Positions 5,746-13,491 of a stretch of DNA of 13,491 nt are shown here, piece after piece. Below the pieces are notes generated by a model. It worked only from the letters and a program-made list of their open reading frames with translations, was not told where the DNA came from and searched no databases. A program made the position numbers and the translations under genes. This stretch comes from Bacteroidaceae bacterium (GTDB taxonomy: Bacteria; Bacteroidota; Bacteroidia; Bacteroidales; Bacteroidaceae). The stretch covers positions 1 through 13,491 of the forward strand of contig JAEEOD010000152.1 in NCBI GenBank assembly GCA_016284115.1. The letters are read 5' to 3'. The first letter of the stretch is position 1, and each line of letters begins with the position of its first letter.

Positions 5746-6484
5746 GTTATCTAACTTGCTACAACAGACATATTGGAAGGTAAGTCTCCTGTTCAAGCAA
5801 GACAGGAAAACTTACCTTTCTTTGTATCATCACTTGGGTATTATGCCCAATAACATCCATATCTACCGTGTTGCGCTTTGCCATAAATCAAGGCCCATCT
5901 ATGATAGTACAGGACGTAAACTGAACAATGAACGCCTGGAGTTCTTAGGAGATGCAGTGATCAATATGTCGGTTGCTGATTATCTGTTTACACATTGCAA
6001 GAATGCTCGGGAGGGTTTACTTACTACTACGCGAACCAAGTTAGTAAACCGACAATACCTGAATAAAATAGCTATCGGACTTCATATTGACCAACTCATA
6101 ATAAAAGAAAAAAAAGTCGTATCTACTAAAAATAATGTATCTGGGAATACGCTGGAGGCAATTTTAGGTGCAGTCTATTTAGACAGAGGATACAGAGCGA
6201 GTAGTCAGCTAGCTGAAAAATGGCTCATTAAAGATCCTGAATATTTAGACACAATAATCAATACTGAGACCAATCACAAAGCAAGGTTCATAGAGTGGTG
6301 TCAGAAGAACGGTAAAAAACGATATTTCAAACTCGTTTCGGAGACAATAGAAAACAAGAAATATTTCCGATTTGAGGTAGAGGCCTATGTCGATGACGTA
6401 TGCTATGGACGTGGTGCCGGACATAGCATCAAAGAAGCTGAACAGCATGCTTCAAAAGAAGCATTGAAGCAGATAAATGCCTGA
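5735..6484 (+). CDS. rnc: Ribonuclease III
   Basis: RNase III cuts double-stranded RNA, including rRNA precursors and structured mRNAs. From ATG at 5735 the protein is 249 residues; the frame is open further upstream (from 5675), but that part lies inside fabF. AGGAA (5728-5732) precedes the chosen start. The first 45 residues are an extension I associate with Bacteroidota versions. The nuclease signature is NNERLEFLGDAV (64-75; Glu66, Glu69, Asp73), followed by EGLLTTTRTKLV (93-104; Glu93) and GNTLEAILGAVYLDRGY (137-153; Glu141). Asn138 sits where E. coli has the metal-binding Asp114. A double-stranded-RNA-binding domain follows (about 180-249: NHKARFIEWCQKNG ... EAEQHASKEALKQI). The gene overlaps fabF by 11 bases, which suggests coupled translation. 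A strong hairpin lies in its first codons. Confidence 0.95.
   Translation: MQSKLSNLLQQTYWKVSLLFKQDRKTYLSLYHHLGIMPNNIHIYRVALCHKSRPIYDSTGRKLNNERLEFLGDAVINMSVADYLFTHCKNAREGLLTTTRTKLVNRQYLNKIAIGLHIDQLIIKEKKVVSTKNNVSGNTLEAILGAVYLDRGYRASSQLAEKWLIKDPEYLDTIINTETNHKARFIEWCQKNGKKRYFKLVSETIENKKYFRFEVEAYVDDVCYGRGAGHSIKEAEQHASKEALKQINA
5777..5818 (+). promoter_or_regulatory. Strong two-part RNA hairpin at the start of rnc
   Basis: The outer stem AAGGTAAGT / ACTTACCTT (5777-5785 with 5810-5818) is a perfect 9-bp duplex. The inner stem TCCTGT / ACAGGA (5787-5792 with 5802-5807) adds 6 bp. A small 1-by-2 interior loop joins them, and the apical loop is 9 bases. U-rich sequence follows at once (TTTCTTTG through 5824). 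The hairpin lies 42 bases into the rnc coding region, just after the fabF stop. It has the shape of an RNase III substrate and, with the U-run, also resembles an attenuator or imperfect intrinsic terminator for the acpP-fabF message. The structure is seen by base pairing; the function is inferred. Confidence 0.5.
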
Positions 6485-6490
6485 TATCAG
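6481..6490. repeat. Palindrome joining the stop codons of rnc and pfkA
   Basis: CTGATATCAG is a perfect 10-base palindrome holding the TGA of rnc (6482-6484) and, on the other strand, the TGA of pfkA (6487-6489). Only two bases separate the two genes. No intrinsic terminator can fit between them, so each transcript must end inside the opposing gene, or by a factor-dependent route. Confidence 0.6.
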
Positions 6491-7500
6491 CCGAAGCAAA
6501 CACCTATATTGCGACCTTCTACCAACAATTCATCATGTTCGGAAACATACTTCTGTTTACCTGCCACATCTCGGATATCCACAGATGTAATTTTATCTCC
6601 TTGTAATGCCACCATCCTGCCAAATTGCTGGTTGGCTATCAGTTCAACAGCATGACCACCCATACGTGTAGCCAAGTTGCGGTCGAACGAAGTGGGTGTC
6701 CCCCCTCGTTGAATATATCCTAACACTGTCTGGCGAGTCTCAATACCTGTTTCATATTCTATCTCTTCTGCAATGAATTCACCTGCATGTTTACGGGAGT
6801 TGGTAGTGTTGATGCCCTCTGCCACCACCACGATAGAATAGTATTTGCCTTTCTTGATACGGTCAATCAACGCATTGCCTACATTAGTAATGTTGTAGGG
6901 AATTTCTGGCAAAAGTATTACATCACCACCTCCTGCCATACCTGAATACAAAGCTATCCAACCCGACTTATGTCCCATCACTTCAATCACCATCACACGC
7001 TTGTGCGAACTGGCGGTTGAATGCAAACGATCAATGGCATCTGTAGCAACACTTACAGCAGAATCAAAGCCAAAAGTGGTGTCAGTACCCCATACGTCAT
7101 TGTCGATGGTCTTGGGGATAGAAACTACATTAATGCCCAATCCTATCATTTTGGCAGCCGTATCCATCGTGCCATTACCTCCGATACATACAACACAGTC
7201 AAGCCTTAGATCCTGCACATTCTTCTTGAGGAGGGTAGGTTTGTCAGCATCGGGCATAATGCCTCCCCGTTTGAAAGGTTGTTCGCGTGACGAGCCTAAA
7301 ATGGTACCGTTCTGGCTGAGCAAACCCGACAAGGAAGCCTCGTCAAGTACTTCCACCTCTTTTGTAAGTAAGCCTTCAAAACCGCTGTGAATTCCTATTA
7401 CCTCCATGCCATAATGACTCATGGCACTCTTGCATACGCCACGGATGGCAGCATTGATACCCGGACAGTCACCGCCTGACGTTAATACTCCTATTCTCAT
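6487..7500 (-). CDS. pfkA: 6-phosphofructokinase (PfkA family, ATP-type predicted)
   Basis: This enzyme phosphorylates fructose 6-phosphate to fructose 1,6-bisphosphate, the committing step of glycolysis. From ATG at 7500 it has 337 residues and begins MRIGVLTSGGDCPGINAAIRG, the family's N-terminal phosphate-binding loop. An in-frame start at 7527 would add nine residues, but GGGGG at 7509-7513, 8 bases before 7500, is an unusually clear ribosome binding site for this phylum and supports the shorter form. Key motifs are GGNGT (107-111), PKTIDND (129-135, catalytic base Asp133), SSHKRVMVIEVMGHKSGW (164-181) and GYIQRGGTPTSFDR (261-274). Gly110 matches the ATP-type residue (E. coli Gly104), while Lys130 matches the PPi-type residue (E. 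coli Gly124). Asn109 replaces the Mg-binding Asp103 of E. coli. ATP use is the better guess, but PPi or mixed use is not excluded. Confidence 0.93.
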   Translation of the reverse strand: MRIGVLTSGGDCPGINAAIRGVCKSAMSHYGMEVIGIHSGFEGLLTKEVEVLDEASLSGLLSQNGTILGSSREQPFKRGGIMPDADKPTLLKKNVQDLRLDCVVCIGGNGTMDTAAKMIGLGINVVSIPKTIDNDVWGTDTTFGFDSAVSVATDAIDRLHSTASSHKRVMVIEVMGHKSGWIALYSGMAGGGDVILLPEIPYNITNVGNALIDRIKKGKYYSIVVVAEGINTTNSRKHAGEFIAEEIEYETGIETRQTVLGYIQRGGTPTSFDRNLATRMGGHAVELIANQQFGRMVALQGDKITSVDIRDVAGKQKYVSEHDELLVEGRNIGVCFG

Positions 7501-7604
7501 TATATTATCCCCCTTTTTTAGATGCAAACAGCCAAAAATTATTTATTCAGTGCGTAAAGTTAGAAAAAAAACTTAAAAAAGATAGAGATGCCAATATAAA
7601 AGAT

Positions 7605-7612
7605 TAATTTTG
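7605..7612 (+). promoter_or_regulatory. Candidate -7 promoter element for the GH3-cysS-DUF2723 run
   Basis: TAATTTTG matches the Bacteroidota TAnnTTTG -7 element exactly, 27 bases before the GH3 start. No TTTG is found 19-21 bases upstream, where the DNA is A-rich, so the -33 half is missing or degenerate. The rest of the 7501-7639 gap is AT-rich leader and promoter sequence for the two divergent genes. No clear minus-strand promoter for pfkA was found; the closest is a one-mismatch AATTTTTG at 7540 to 7533. Confidence 0.4.
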
Positions 7613-7639
7613 CACATTATTTATGATGATTGCATATAA

Positions 7640-9154
7640 ATGGACTTCATTACAGGAATAGCAAATAGCGTATATTTCGCTCCTCGGTTCCGCAGAATTG
7701 AGCGATATGTCACTCATGCAACAGAGATACAGGAGCAGGTTCTTAAATGGCTTATTAGTAAAGCAGCACCTACAGAATGGGGCAAGAAATACGACTACGT
7801 TTCTATCAAGGATTATTCACAATTTAGTATACGTGTACCTATACAGACCTACGAAGAGGTAAAACCATGGGTTGAAAAGATACGACAAGGCAAGCAGAAT
7901 CTGCTTTGGCCAGGCAATACAGTGTGGTTTGCCAAGTCATCGGGCACTACCAATGACAAGAGCAAGTTTATACCCGTAACCAGTGACTCTATTCAAGATA
8001 CCCATTACCGTGGTGGCAAAGATGCGGTAGCACTCTATCTCCACATCAATCCAAAGAGCCGTTTCTCTAGTGGTAAGAGTTTGGTATTAGGTGGTAGTCA
8101 TGCACCCAACTTAAACACCAACCATAGTCTGGTGGGTGACCTAAGTGCCATCTTGATAGAAAACATGCCTGCTATGGGTATGTACCTTCGTGTGCCAAGT
8201 AAACAGACTGCTTTGATGGAACACTTTGAACCCAAGATGGAGGCTATTGCCCGTGAGACCATTAACAAAAACGTGGTGAGCCTGTCGGGCGTCCCTTCAT
8301 GGATGTTAGTACTCATTAAACATATCTTGGAAAAGACAGGCAAGCAGACTCTGGAGCAAGTATGGCCCAATTTGGAGGTTTTCTTCCATGGAGGTGTAGC
8401 GTTCACCCCGTACCGTGATCAATACAAGCAACTTATTCAGAAGTCTGATATGTTGTATATGGAAACATACAACGCTTCTGAAGGTTACTTCGCTACACAG
8501 AATGACTTGACAGATCCAGCCATGTTGCTGATGATTGACTATGGTATTTTCTTCGAGTTCATTCCAATGGAAGAACTTGAAAAGGAGAACCCGAAGATCG
8601 TTCCTCTGTGGGATGTAAAGTTGAATAAGAACTATGCGATGGTCATTTCCACTTCAGCTGGTTTGTGGCGTTACATGATTGGCGATACTGTAAAGTTCAC
8701 TAGTAAAAATCCCTACAAAATTGTTATTACGGGTCGCACCAAGCATTTTATCAATGCGTTTGGCGAAGAACTGATTGTAGATAATGCAGAGAAAGGCTTA
8801 GCAAAGGCTTGTGCTGCTACTGGTGCCTTGATCACCGACTATTCTGCAGCTCCTGTATTTATGGACGAGAACGCTAAGTGTCGTCACCAGTGGCTGATTG
8901 AATTTGCCAAGATGCCTGATAACCTCAATCGTTTTGCAAAGATATTGGACGATACGCTGAAAGAAATCAACTCTGACTATGAGGCGAAACGTCAGAACAA
9001 TCTTGCACTGCAACAACTTGAGATAATTGTGGCACGCAAAGGACTGTTCCACGACTGGCTTGATAGAAAAGGCAAGCTGGGTGGACAGCATAAGATACCA
9101 CGCTTAAGCAATACACGCACCTATATAGAAGACATGTTAATCTTGAACCGATAG
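7640..9154 (+). CDS. GH3-family acyl-adenylating enzyme (acyl-acid amido synthetase-like)
   Basis: This 504-residue protein belongs to the GH3 branch of the adenylate-forming superfamily. Plant members activate a carboxylic acid (jasmonate, auxin) with ATP and join it to an amino acid; the role of bacterial members is largely unknown. Visible motifs are the P-loop-like [17 protein letters not shown] (96-112), [11 protein letters not shown] (248-258), the adenine-binding [12 protein letters not shown] (274-285), [11 protein letters not shown] (339-349) and [16 protein letters not shown] (363-378). Near the C-terminus is [13 protein letters not shown] (478-490), with Lys485 a plausible catalytic lysine. 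No signal peptide is seen, so it should be cytoplasmic. ATG at 7640 directly opens the family's N-terminal helix. It ends 11 bases before cysS and is probably co-transcribed with it. Acid and amine substrates cannot be told from the sequence. Confidence 0.9.
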   Translation: MDFITGIANSVYFAPRFRRIERYVTHATEIQEQVLKWLISKAAPTEWGKKYDYVSIKDYSQFSIRVPIQTYEEVKPWVEKIRQGKQNLLWPGNTVWFAKSSGTTNDKSKFIPVTSDSIQDTHYRGGKDAVALYLHINPKSRFSSGKSLVLGGSHAPNLNTNHSLVGDLSAILIENMPAMGMYLRVPSKQTALMEHFEPKMEAIARETINKNVVSLSGVPSWMLVLIKHILEKTGKQTLEQVWPNLEVFFHGGVAFTPYRDQYKQLIQKSDMLYMETYNASEGYFATQNDLTDPAMLLMIDYGIFFEFIPMEELEKENPKIVPLWDVKLNKNYAMVISTSAGLWRYMIGDTVKFTSKNPYKIVITGRTKHFINAFGEELIVDNAEKGLAKACAATGALITDYSAAPVFMDENAKCRHQWLIEFAKMPDNLNRFAKILDDTLKEINSDYEAKRQNNLALQQLEIIVARKGLFHDWLDRKGKLGGQHKIPRLSNTRTYIEDMLILNR

Positions 9155-9165
9155 AGAAAAGTGTT

Positions 9166-10638
9166 ATGAGAAATTTGGTTATTTACAATACACTGAGCAG
9201 ACAGAAAGAAAGATTCACGCCGTTGCACGCCCCTCATGTGGGTATGTATGTTTGCGGCCCTACCGTATATGGTGACCCCCATCTGGGTCATGCACGTCCA
9301 GCCATTACCTTTGATATTTTGTTTAGGTATCTGAAACATATCGGATATAAGGTGCGTTATGTGAGAAATATCACCGATGTGGGCCATCTGGAGCACGATG
9401 CTGACGAGGGTGAGGATAAGATTGCAAAGAAAGCTCGCCTGGAGCAGTTGGAGCCTATGGAAGTAGCTCAATATTACATCAACCGCTATCACTATGCGAT
9501 GGATGCGCTAAACGTATTGCCACCTAGCATTGAGCCTCATGCTTCTGGTCATATCATTGAGCAGATTGAGTTGGTAAAACAAATCCTCAACAATGGCTAT
9601 GCTTATGTGAGTGATGGTTCTGTATATTTCGACGTACCTAAGTATAACCAAGACCATCATTATGGCAAGCTCTCTGGACGTAACCTGACGGATGTCATCA
9701 ATACTTCTCGTGAACTGGATGGCCAGGACGAGAAACATAACCCAGTGGATTTTGCCTTGTGGAAGAAGGCACAACCAGAACATATCATGCGATGGCCATC
9801 TCCTTGGAGTGATGGTTTCCCTGGCTGGCATTGCGAATGTACTGCGATGGGCAAGAAATATTTGGGTTCCCATTTTGACATTCATGGAGGTGGCATGGAT
9901 TTAGTGTTTCCACATCATGAATGCGAGATAGCGCAGAGTGTGGCATCGCAAGGTGATGATATGGTGCACTACTGGATGCACAACAACATGATTACCATTA
10001 ACGGACAGAAGATGGGGAAGAGCTTAGGCAACTTCATCACACTGTTCGAGTTCTTCGATGGCAACAACAAGAACCTCGATAAGGCATATAGTCCGATGAC
10101 CATCCGCTTCTTTATCCTGCAGGCTCACTATCGCAGTACAGTAGATTTTAGTAATGAAGCCTTGCAAGCAGCAGAAAAAGGCTTGGAGCGCTTGATGGAT
10201 GCCGTTCATGCGTTGGATAAAATTCAGCCATCTTCAACCACCAACATACAGATTGCTGATCTTCGCGACAAGTGTTATGATGCAATGGACGACGACCTAA
10301 ATACACCTATCGTTATCGCCCATCTATTTGATGCCGCTCGCACTATTAATCAGTTGGCTGATGGCAAGGCAATTATTACAGCTGAAGATTTGGAGGCTTT
10401 GAAAGAAACTTTCCGCATGTTTTGTTTCGACATCTTGGGCTTGCAAGAAGATCACGCCTCTAATGCAGGTCGCGAGGAAGCATTTGCTGGGGCAGTCAAC
10501 CTGCTGTTGGCAGAGCGTCAGGAAGCCAAGGCTAACAAGGATTGGACGAAGTCTGACAAAATCCGTAACGAACTGGCTGCTTTGGGCTTCGAGATTAAAG
10601 ATGGCAAGAACGGTGCTGAATGGAAACTCAATAAGTAA
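9166..10638 (+). CDS. cysS: Cysteinyl-tRNA synthetase
   Basis: This class I aminoacyl-tRNA synthetase charges tRNA-Cys in the cytoplasm. It has 490 residues, slightly longer than the E. coli enzyme. The ATP-binding HIGH motif appears as HLGH (39-42) in [19 protein letters not shown], and the KMSKS loop as KMGKS (282-286, Gly for Ser). The expected zinc ligands are Cys30, Cys225 (in WHCECTAMG), His250 and Glu254 (in FPHHECE). The C-terminal helical domain, including [24 protein letters not shown], is complete. It lies 11 bases after the GH3 gene and 6 bases before the DUF2723 gene, suggesting one transcript. The start [17 protein letters not shown] is typical of the family. Confidence 0.97.
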   Translation: MRNLVIYNTLSRQKERFTPLHAPHVGMYVCGPTVYGDPHLGHARPAITFDILFRYLKHIGYKVRYVRNITDVGHLEHDADEGEDKIAKKARLEQLEPMEVAQYYINRYHYAMDALNVLPPSIEPHASGHIIEQIELVKQILNNGYAYVSDGSVYFDVPKYNQDHHYGKLSGRNLTDVINTSRELDGQDEKHNPVDFALWKKAQPEHIMRWPSPWSDGFPGWHCECTAMGKKYLGSHFDIHGGGMDLVFPHHECEIAQSVASQGDDMVHYWMHNNMITINGQKMGKSLGNFITLFEFFDGNNKNLDKAYSPMTIRFFILQAHYRSTVDFSNEALQAAEKGLERLMDAVHALDKIQPSSTTNIQIADLRDKCYDAMDDDLNTPIVIAHLFDAARTINQLADGKAIITAEDLEALKETFRMFCFDILGLQEDHASNAGREEAFAGAVNLLLAERQEAKANKDWTKSDKIRNELAALGFEIKDGKNGAEWKLNK

Positions 10639-10644
10639 ATTGGA

Positions 10645-13491
10645 ATGAAACAATATAGAACAATCAACAATATAGTGGGGTGGTTGGTATTTGCTATTGC
10701 TGCCATCGTGTATTGCATGACAATCGAACCTACCGCAAGTTTCTGGGATTGCCCGGAGTTTATCACTACAGGCTATAAGTTGGAGGTAGGACATCCACCT
10801 GGCGCCCCCTTCTTCATGTTGGTGGCCAACCTCTTCTCTCAGTTTGCATCCGACACTACCCAAGTGGCGAAGATGGTGAACTATATGAGTGCCTTGATGA
10901 GTGCTGGCTGTATCCTCTTTCTCTTTTGGACCATCACTCACTTAGTGCGCAAATTAGTTGTTTCTGATAATCAACAGGACTTTACCCCTACACAGTTAAT
11001 CACCATCATGGGCAGTGGTGCCGTTGGCGCCTTGGTTTATACGTTCAGTGATACTTTCTGGTTCAGTGCCGTAGAGGGCGAGGTATATGCTTTCTCCTCT
11101 CTGTTTACTGCTGTAGTGTTCTGGTTGATTCTGAAATGGGAAGATGTGGCTGACCAACCCCATAGTGACCGTTGGCTGATATTAATTGCCTACCTGACAG
11201 GCTTGAGCATTGGCGTGCATTTACTGAACCTGCTCTGCTTACCTGCCATCGTACTGGTGTATTATTACAAACGAGTACCCAATGCTAATACCAAAGGTTC
11301 TTTGTTGGCATTGTTTGCCTCTGCCGTACTGGTGGCTGTGGTGCTTTATGGTATTGTGCCTGGCATCGTAAAGGTGGGCGGTTGGTTTGAATTATTGTTT
11401 GTCAATGACCTTGGTATGTCGTTCAATACAGGTGTTATCGTTTATATCCTCGTGGCTTCTGCTGCCATCATCTGGGCGGTATATGAGAGCTTTGTGGAGA
11501 AGAGCGAGAACCGTATGATGTGGAGTTTTATCCTCACCGTAGGTTTGTTGGGTATCCCATTCTACGGACACGGTACTACCTCTATTATCATTGGTGTTAT
11601 CGTATTGGGCTTACTGTGGTTCTACTTGCGTCCAGCAACGCAACGCAGCATCAGTCCTAACTGGAAAGTGTCTGCTCGTGTGCTGAATACCACTATGCTG
11701 AGCATCATGATGATTGTAATCGGCTATTCATCTTATGCCTTGATTGTGATTCGCTCAACCGCCAATACGCCAATGGATCAAAATTCACCAGAAGATATCT
11801 TTACATTGGGTGAGTACTTAGGTCGTGAGCAATACGGTACCCGTCCGCTATTCTATGGACCTACTTTTGCCTCTAAGGTGGAATTCCAGGAGAAGAATGG
11901 CTATTGCGAACCGGTGGTGGCCGAGGAGCAGATGAAGTGGATACGCAAGGAAAAAAATAATGAAAACGAACCTGATAGCTATGTTCAGATAGAAGGTCGC
12001 ATTGAATATAAGTATGCACAAAATATGCTGTTCCCACGTATGTACAGTTCTTCTATGAACCATCCGCAACTTTACAAAGCGTGGATGAACATCAAGGGAC
12101 ACGATGTGCCATACAACCAATGCGGTGAGATACAGATGGTGAATATCCCCACCATGTGGGAAAACATTCAGTTCTTCTTCTCATACCAAGTGAACTGGAT
12201 GTACTGGCGCTACTTCATGTGGAACTTCGTGGGGCGTCAGAATGACATTCAAGGCAATGGTGAACTGGAGCATGGCAACTGGCTATCGGGCATCTCGTGG
12301 CTTGACAACTTGATGCTGGGCAATCAGGAATTGTTGCCTGACGAGCTGAAAGAGAATAAGGGACATAATGTGTATTATGCTTTGCCTTTGTTGTTGGGTT
12401 TAATAGGTTTACTCTGGCAAGCTTACAAGGGGCAGAAGGGCATCAAACAATTCTGGGTAGTGTTCTTCTTGTTCTTTATGACGGGTCTAGCTATCGTGCT
12501 TTACCTGAACCAGACACCTGGTCAGCCTCGTGAACGCGACTATGCCTACGCAGGTTCCTTCTATGCCTTCGCCATTTGGGTAGGTATGGGTGTAGCAGGT
12601 TTGATTAGTCTCATCAATGGCTTCTTCGCAAAGCCTGTCAAGAAGGTGGTGGATGGTCAGGAGGTAGATACCTTGCCAGAACCTAATAATGTGGCGCTAG
12701 CAACAATTGTTTCAGTGATTTGCTTGCTGGTACCCATTCAGATGGCATCGCAGACTTGGGATGACCATGATCGTAGCGACCGTTATATGACGCGCGATTT
12801 TGGTCAGAACTACCTGATGACGCTTCAGGAGACGGGCAATCCGATAATCTATACCAATGGTGACAATGACACCTTCCCATTGTGGTATAATCAGGAAACA
12901 GAGGGCTTCCGTACTGATGCACGTACCTGCAACTTGAGTTATCTGCAAACCGATTGGTACATCGATCAGATGAAGCGTCCTTCTTACGACTCTCCATCGT
13001 TGCCAATCACTTGGGATCGTACTGAATATGTAGAAGGTACCAACGAGTATGTGGTTATTCAGCCTGAGTATAAGAAAAGCATTGACGAGTTTTATGCCTC
13101 TGCCCGCAAGGATGCCTTGAATGGCAACACAGAGTCGTTGGTAAATATAGAGCGTGAGTTTGGTGACAACCCTTACGAGTTGAAGAATATCCTCAAATAC
13201 TGGGTGCGCGGCAAGCATAGTGACCTGCGTGTGATACCTACAGATAGTATCGTACTCAAGGTTGATAAAGAGGCTGTGCGTCGTAGTGGCATGTTGATTC
13301 CTGGCGATAGCATACCAGACTATATGCACATCTCGTTGAAGGGACAACGTGCTCTTTACAAAAAAGATTTGATGAAGTTGGAGATGTTGGCTGAGGCCAA
13401 CTGGGAGCGCCCTATTTATATCGCCGTGAGTGTAGGTAGCGTCGAGCACATGGGCTTATCCGACTATTTCATGTTGGAGGGTCTTGCTTAT
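10645..13491 (+). CDS. DUF2723 (TMEM260-like, GT-C fold) membrane protein, 3' partial
   Basis: The frame is open from ATG 10645 to the window end (949 codons, no stop), 6 bases after cysS. It encodes a polytopic inner-membrane protein of the DUF2723 family. The first membrane helix (about 11-27) leads into an extracytoplasmic loop with FWDCPEF (33-39) and VGHPPGAP (48-55). The Asp35/Glu38 pair resembles the metal- or donor-binding acidic motif of GT-C glycosyltransferases. EGEVYA (144-149) and GLSIGVHLLN (186-195) are further landmarks. About ten helices fall before residue 370. A soluble section (about 370-570) contains a membrane-poor domain, then four more helices (about 576-595, 603-621, 638-660, 683-703) with RERDYAYAGS (629-638) between the second and third. 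A C-terminal soluble domain begins with NGDNDTFPLWY (738-748). From memory, human TMEM260 shares this domain and is a protein O-mannosyltransferase (CAZy GT117). A role in protein or envelope glycosylation is therefore plausible but inferred. Confidence 0.85.
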   Translation, partial: MKQYRTINNIVGWLVFAIAAIVYCMTIEPTASFWDCPEFITTGYKLEVGHPPGAPFFMLVANLFSQFASDTTQVAKMVNYMSALMSAGCILFLFWTITHLVRKLVVSDNQQDFTPTQLITIMGSGAVGALVYTFSDTFWFSAVEGEVYAFSSLFTAVVFWLILKWEDVADQPHSDRWLILIAYLTGLSIGVHLLNLLCLPAIVLVYYYKRVPNANTKGSLLALFASAVLVAVVLYGIVPGIVKVGGWFELLFVNDLGMSFNTGVIVYILVASAAIIWAVYESFVEKSENRMMWSFILTVGLLGIPFYGHGTTSIIIGVIVLGLLWFYLRPATQRSISPNWKVSARVLNTTMLSIMMIVIGYSSYALIVIRSTANTPMDQNSPEDIFTLGEYLGREQYGTRPLFYGPTFASKVEFQEKNGYCEPVVAEEQMKWIRKEKNNENEPDSYVQIEGRIEYKYAQNMLFPRMYSSSMNHPQLYKAWMNIKGHDVPYNQCGEIQMVNIPTMWENIQFFFSYQVNWMYWRYFMWNFVGRQNDIQGNGELEHGNWLSGISWLDNLMLGNQELLPDELKENKGHNVYYALPLLLGLIGLLWQAYKGQKGIKQFWVVFFLFFMTGLAIVLYLNQTPGQPRERDYAYAGSFYAFAIWVGMGVAGLISLINGFFAKPVKKVVDGQEVDTLPEPNNVALATIVSVICLLVPIQMASQTWDDHDRSDRYMTRDFGQNYLMTLQETGNPIIYTNGDNDTFPLWYNQETEGFRTDARTCNLSYLQTDWYIDQMKRPSYDSPSLPITWDRTEYVEGTNEYVVIQPEYKKSIDEFYASARKDALNGNTESLVNIEREFGDNPYELKNILKYWVRGKHSDLRVIPTDSIVLKVDKEAVRRSGMLIPGDSIPDYMHISLKGQRALYKKDLMKLEMLAEANWERPIYIAVSVGSVEHMGLSDYFMLEGLAY

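Noticed and set aside
10324..10941. Minus-strand 205-codon open frame
   Set aside because: It is antisense to the end of cysS and the start of the DUF2723 gene, both strongly supported, and its sequence is low-complexity and unlike any family.
12683..13449. Long minus-strand open frames (245 and 107 codons) near the right edge
   Set aside because: They lie opposite the uninterrupted DUF2723 reading frame, look like no known family, and overlap each other.
1..13491. Defence system, phage, transposon or CRISPR array
   Set aside because: All long frames match housekeeping or envelope families. No transposase, integrase, nuclease-helicase set, target-site repeat or regular repeat-spacer pattern was seen.

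Overview
The window is ordinary-looking chromosomal DNA from a member of the Bacteroidota, most likely order Bacteroidales (Prevotellaceae or a close relative). The evidence is the acpP-fabF-rnc gene string, an RNase III with the long N-terminal lead-in seen in this phylum, a DUF2723 membrane protein, A-rich translation leaders with little Shine-Dalgarno sequence, and promoter-like TTTG / TAnnTTTG motifs of the Bacteroides type. This assignment comes from recognising families, not from a database search. No mobile element, CRISPR array, tRNA or rRNA was seen.

Layout. (1) 1-1431 (+): the 3' part of an MsbA-type ABC exporter whose N-terminus lies upstream of the window. (2) 1444-4011 (-): a three-gene run, read right to left: purN (purine synthesis), an LpxL/HtrB-type lipid A acyltransferase, and a GT10 fucosyltransferase-like glycosyltransferase whose start overlaps the acyltransferase stop. 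(3) 4012-4229: a divergent regulatory region with candidate promoters on both strands, several inverted repeats and a possible 22-codon leader ORF. (4) 4230-6484 (+): acpP, fabF and rnc, tightly packed, with rnc starting inside the end of fabF. (5) 6487-7500 (-): a 6-phosphofructokinase converging on rnc with only 2 bases between the stop codons. (6) 7640-13491 (+): a GH3-family acyl-adenylating enzyme, cysteinyl-tRNA synthetase and a large GT-C-like DUF2723 membrane protein cut by the window end, with gaps of 11 and 6 bases.

How the genes relate. Much of the window serves envelope lipids and glycans. ACP and FabF elongate acyl chains, the LpxL-like enzyme can transfer acyl chains to lipid A, the MsbA-like exporter could flip lipid A or another lipid, and the GT10 and DUF2723 proteins are probable glycosyltransferases for surface glycans or glycoproteins. 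purN, pfkA, rnc and cysS are housekeeping genes.

The most interesting signal not explained by the gene list is a strong two-part hairpin (5777-5818) in the first codons of the RNase III gene, followed by a U-rich stretch. It could be an autoregulatory RNase III cleavage site or an attenuator between fabF and rnc. Other points are the leader ORF and overlapping divergent promoters before acpP, the mixed ATP/PPi signature of the phosphofructokinase, an Asn at a metal-binding position of RNase III, and the TMEM260-like DUF2723 protein.
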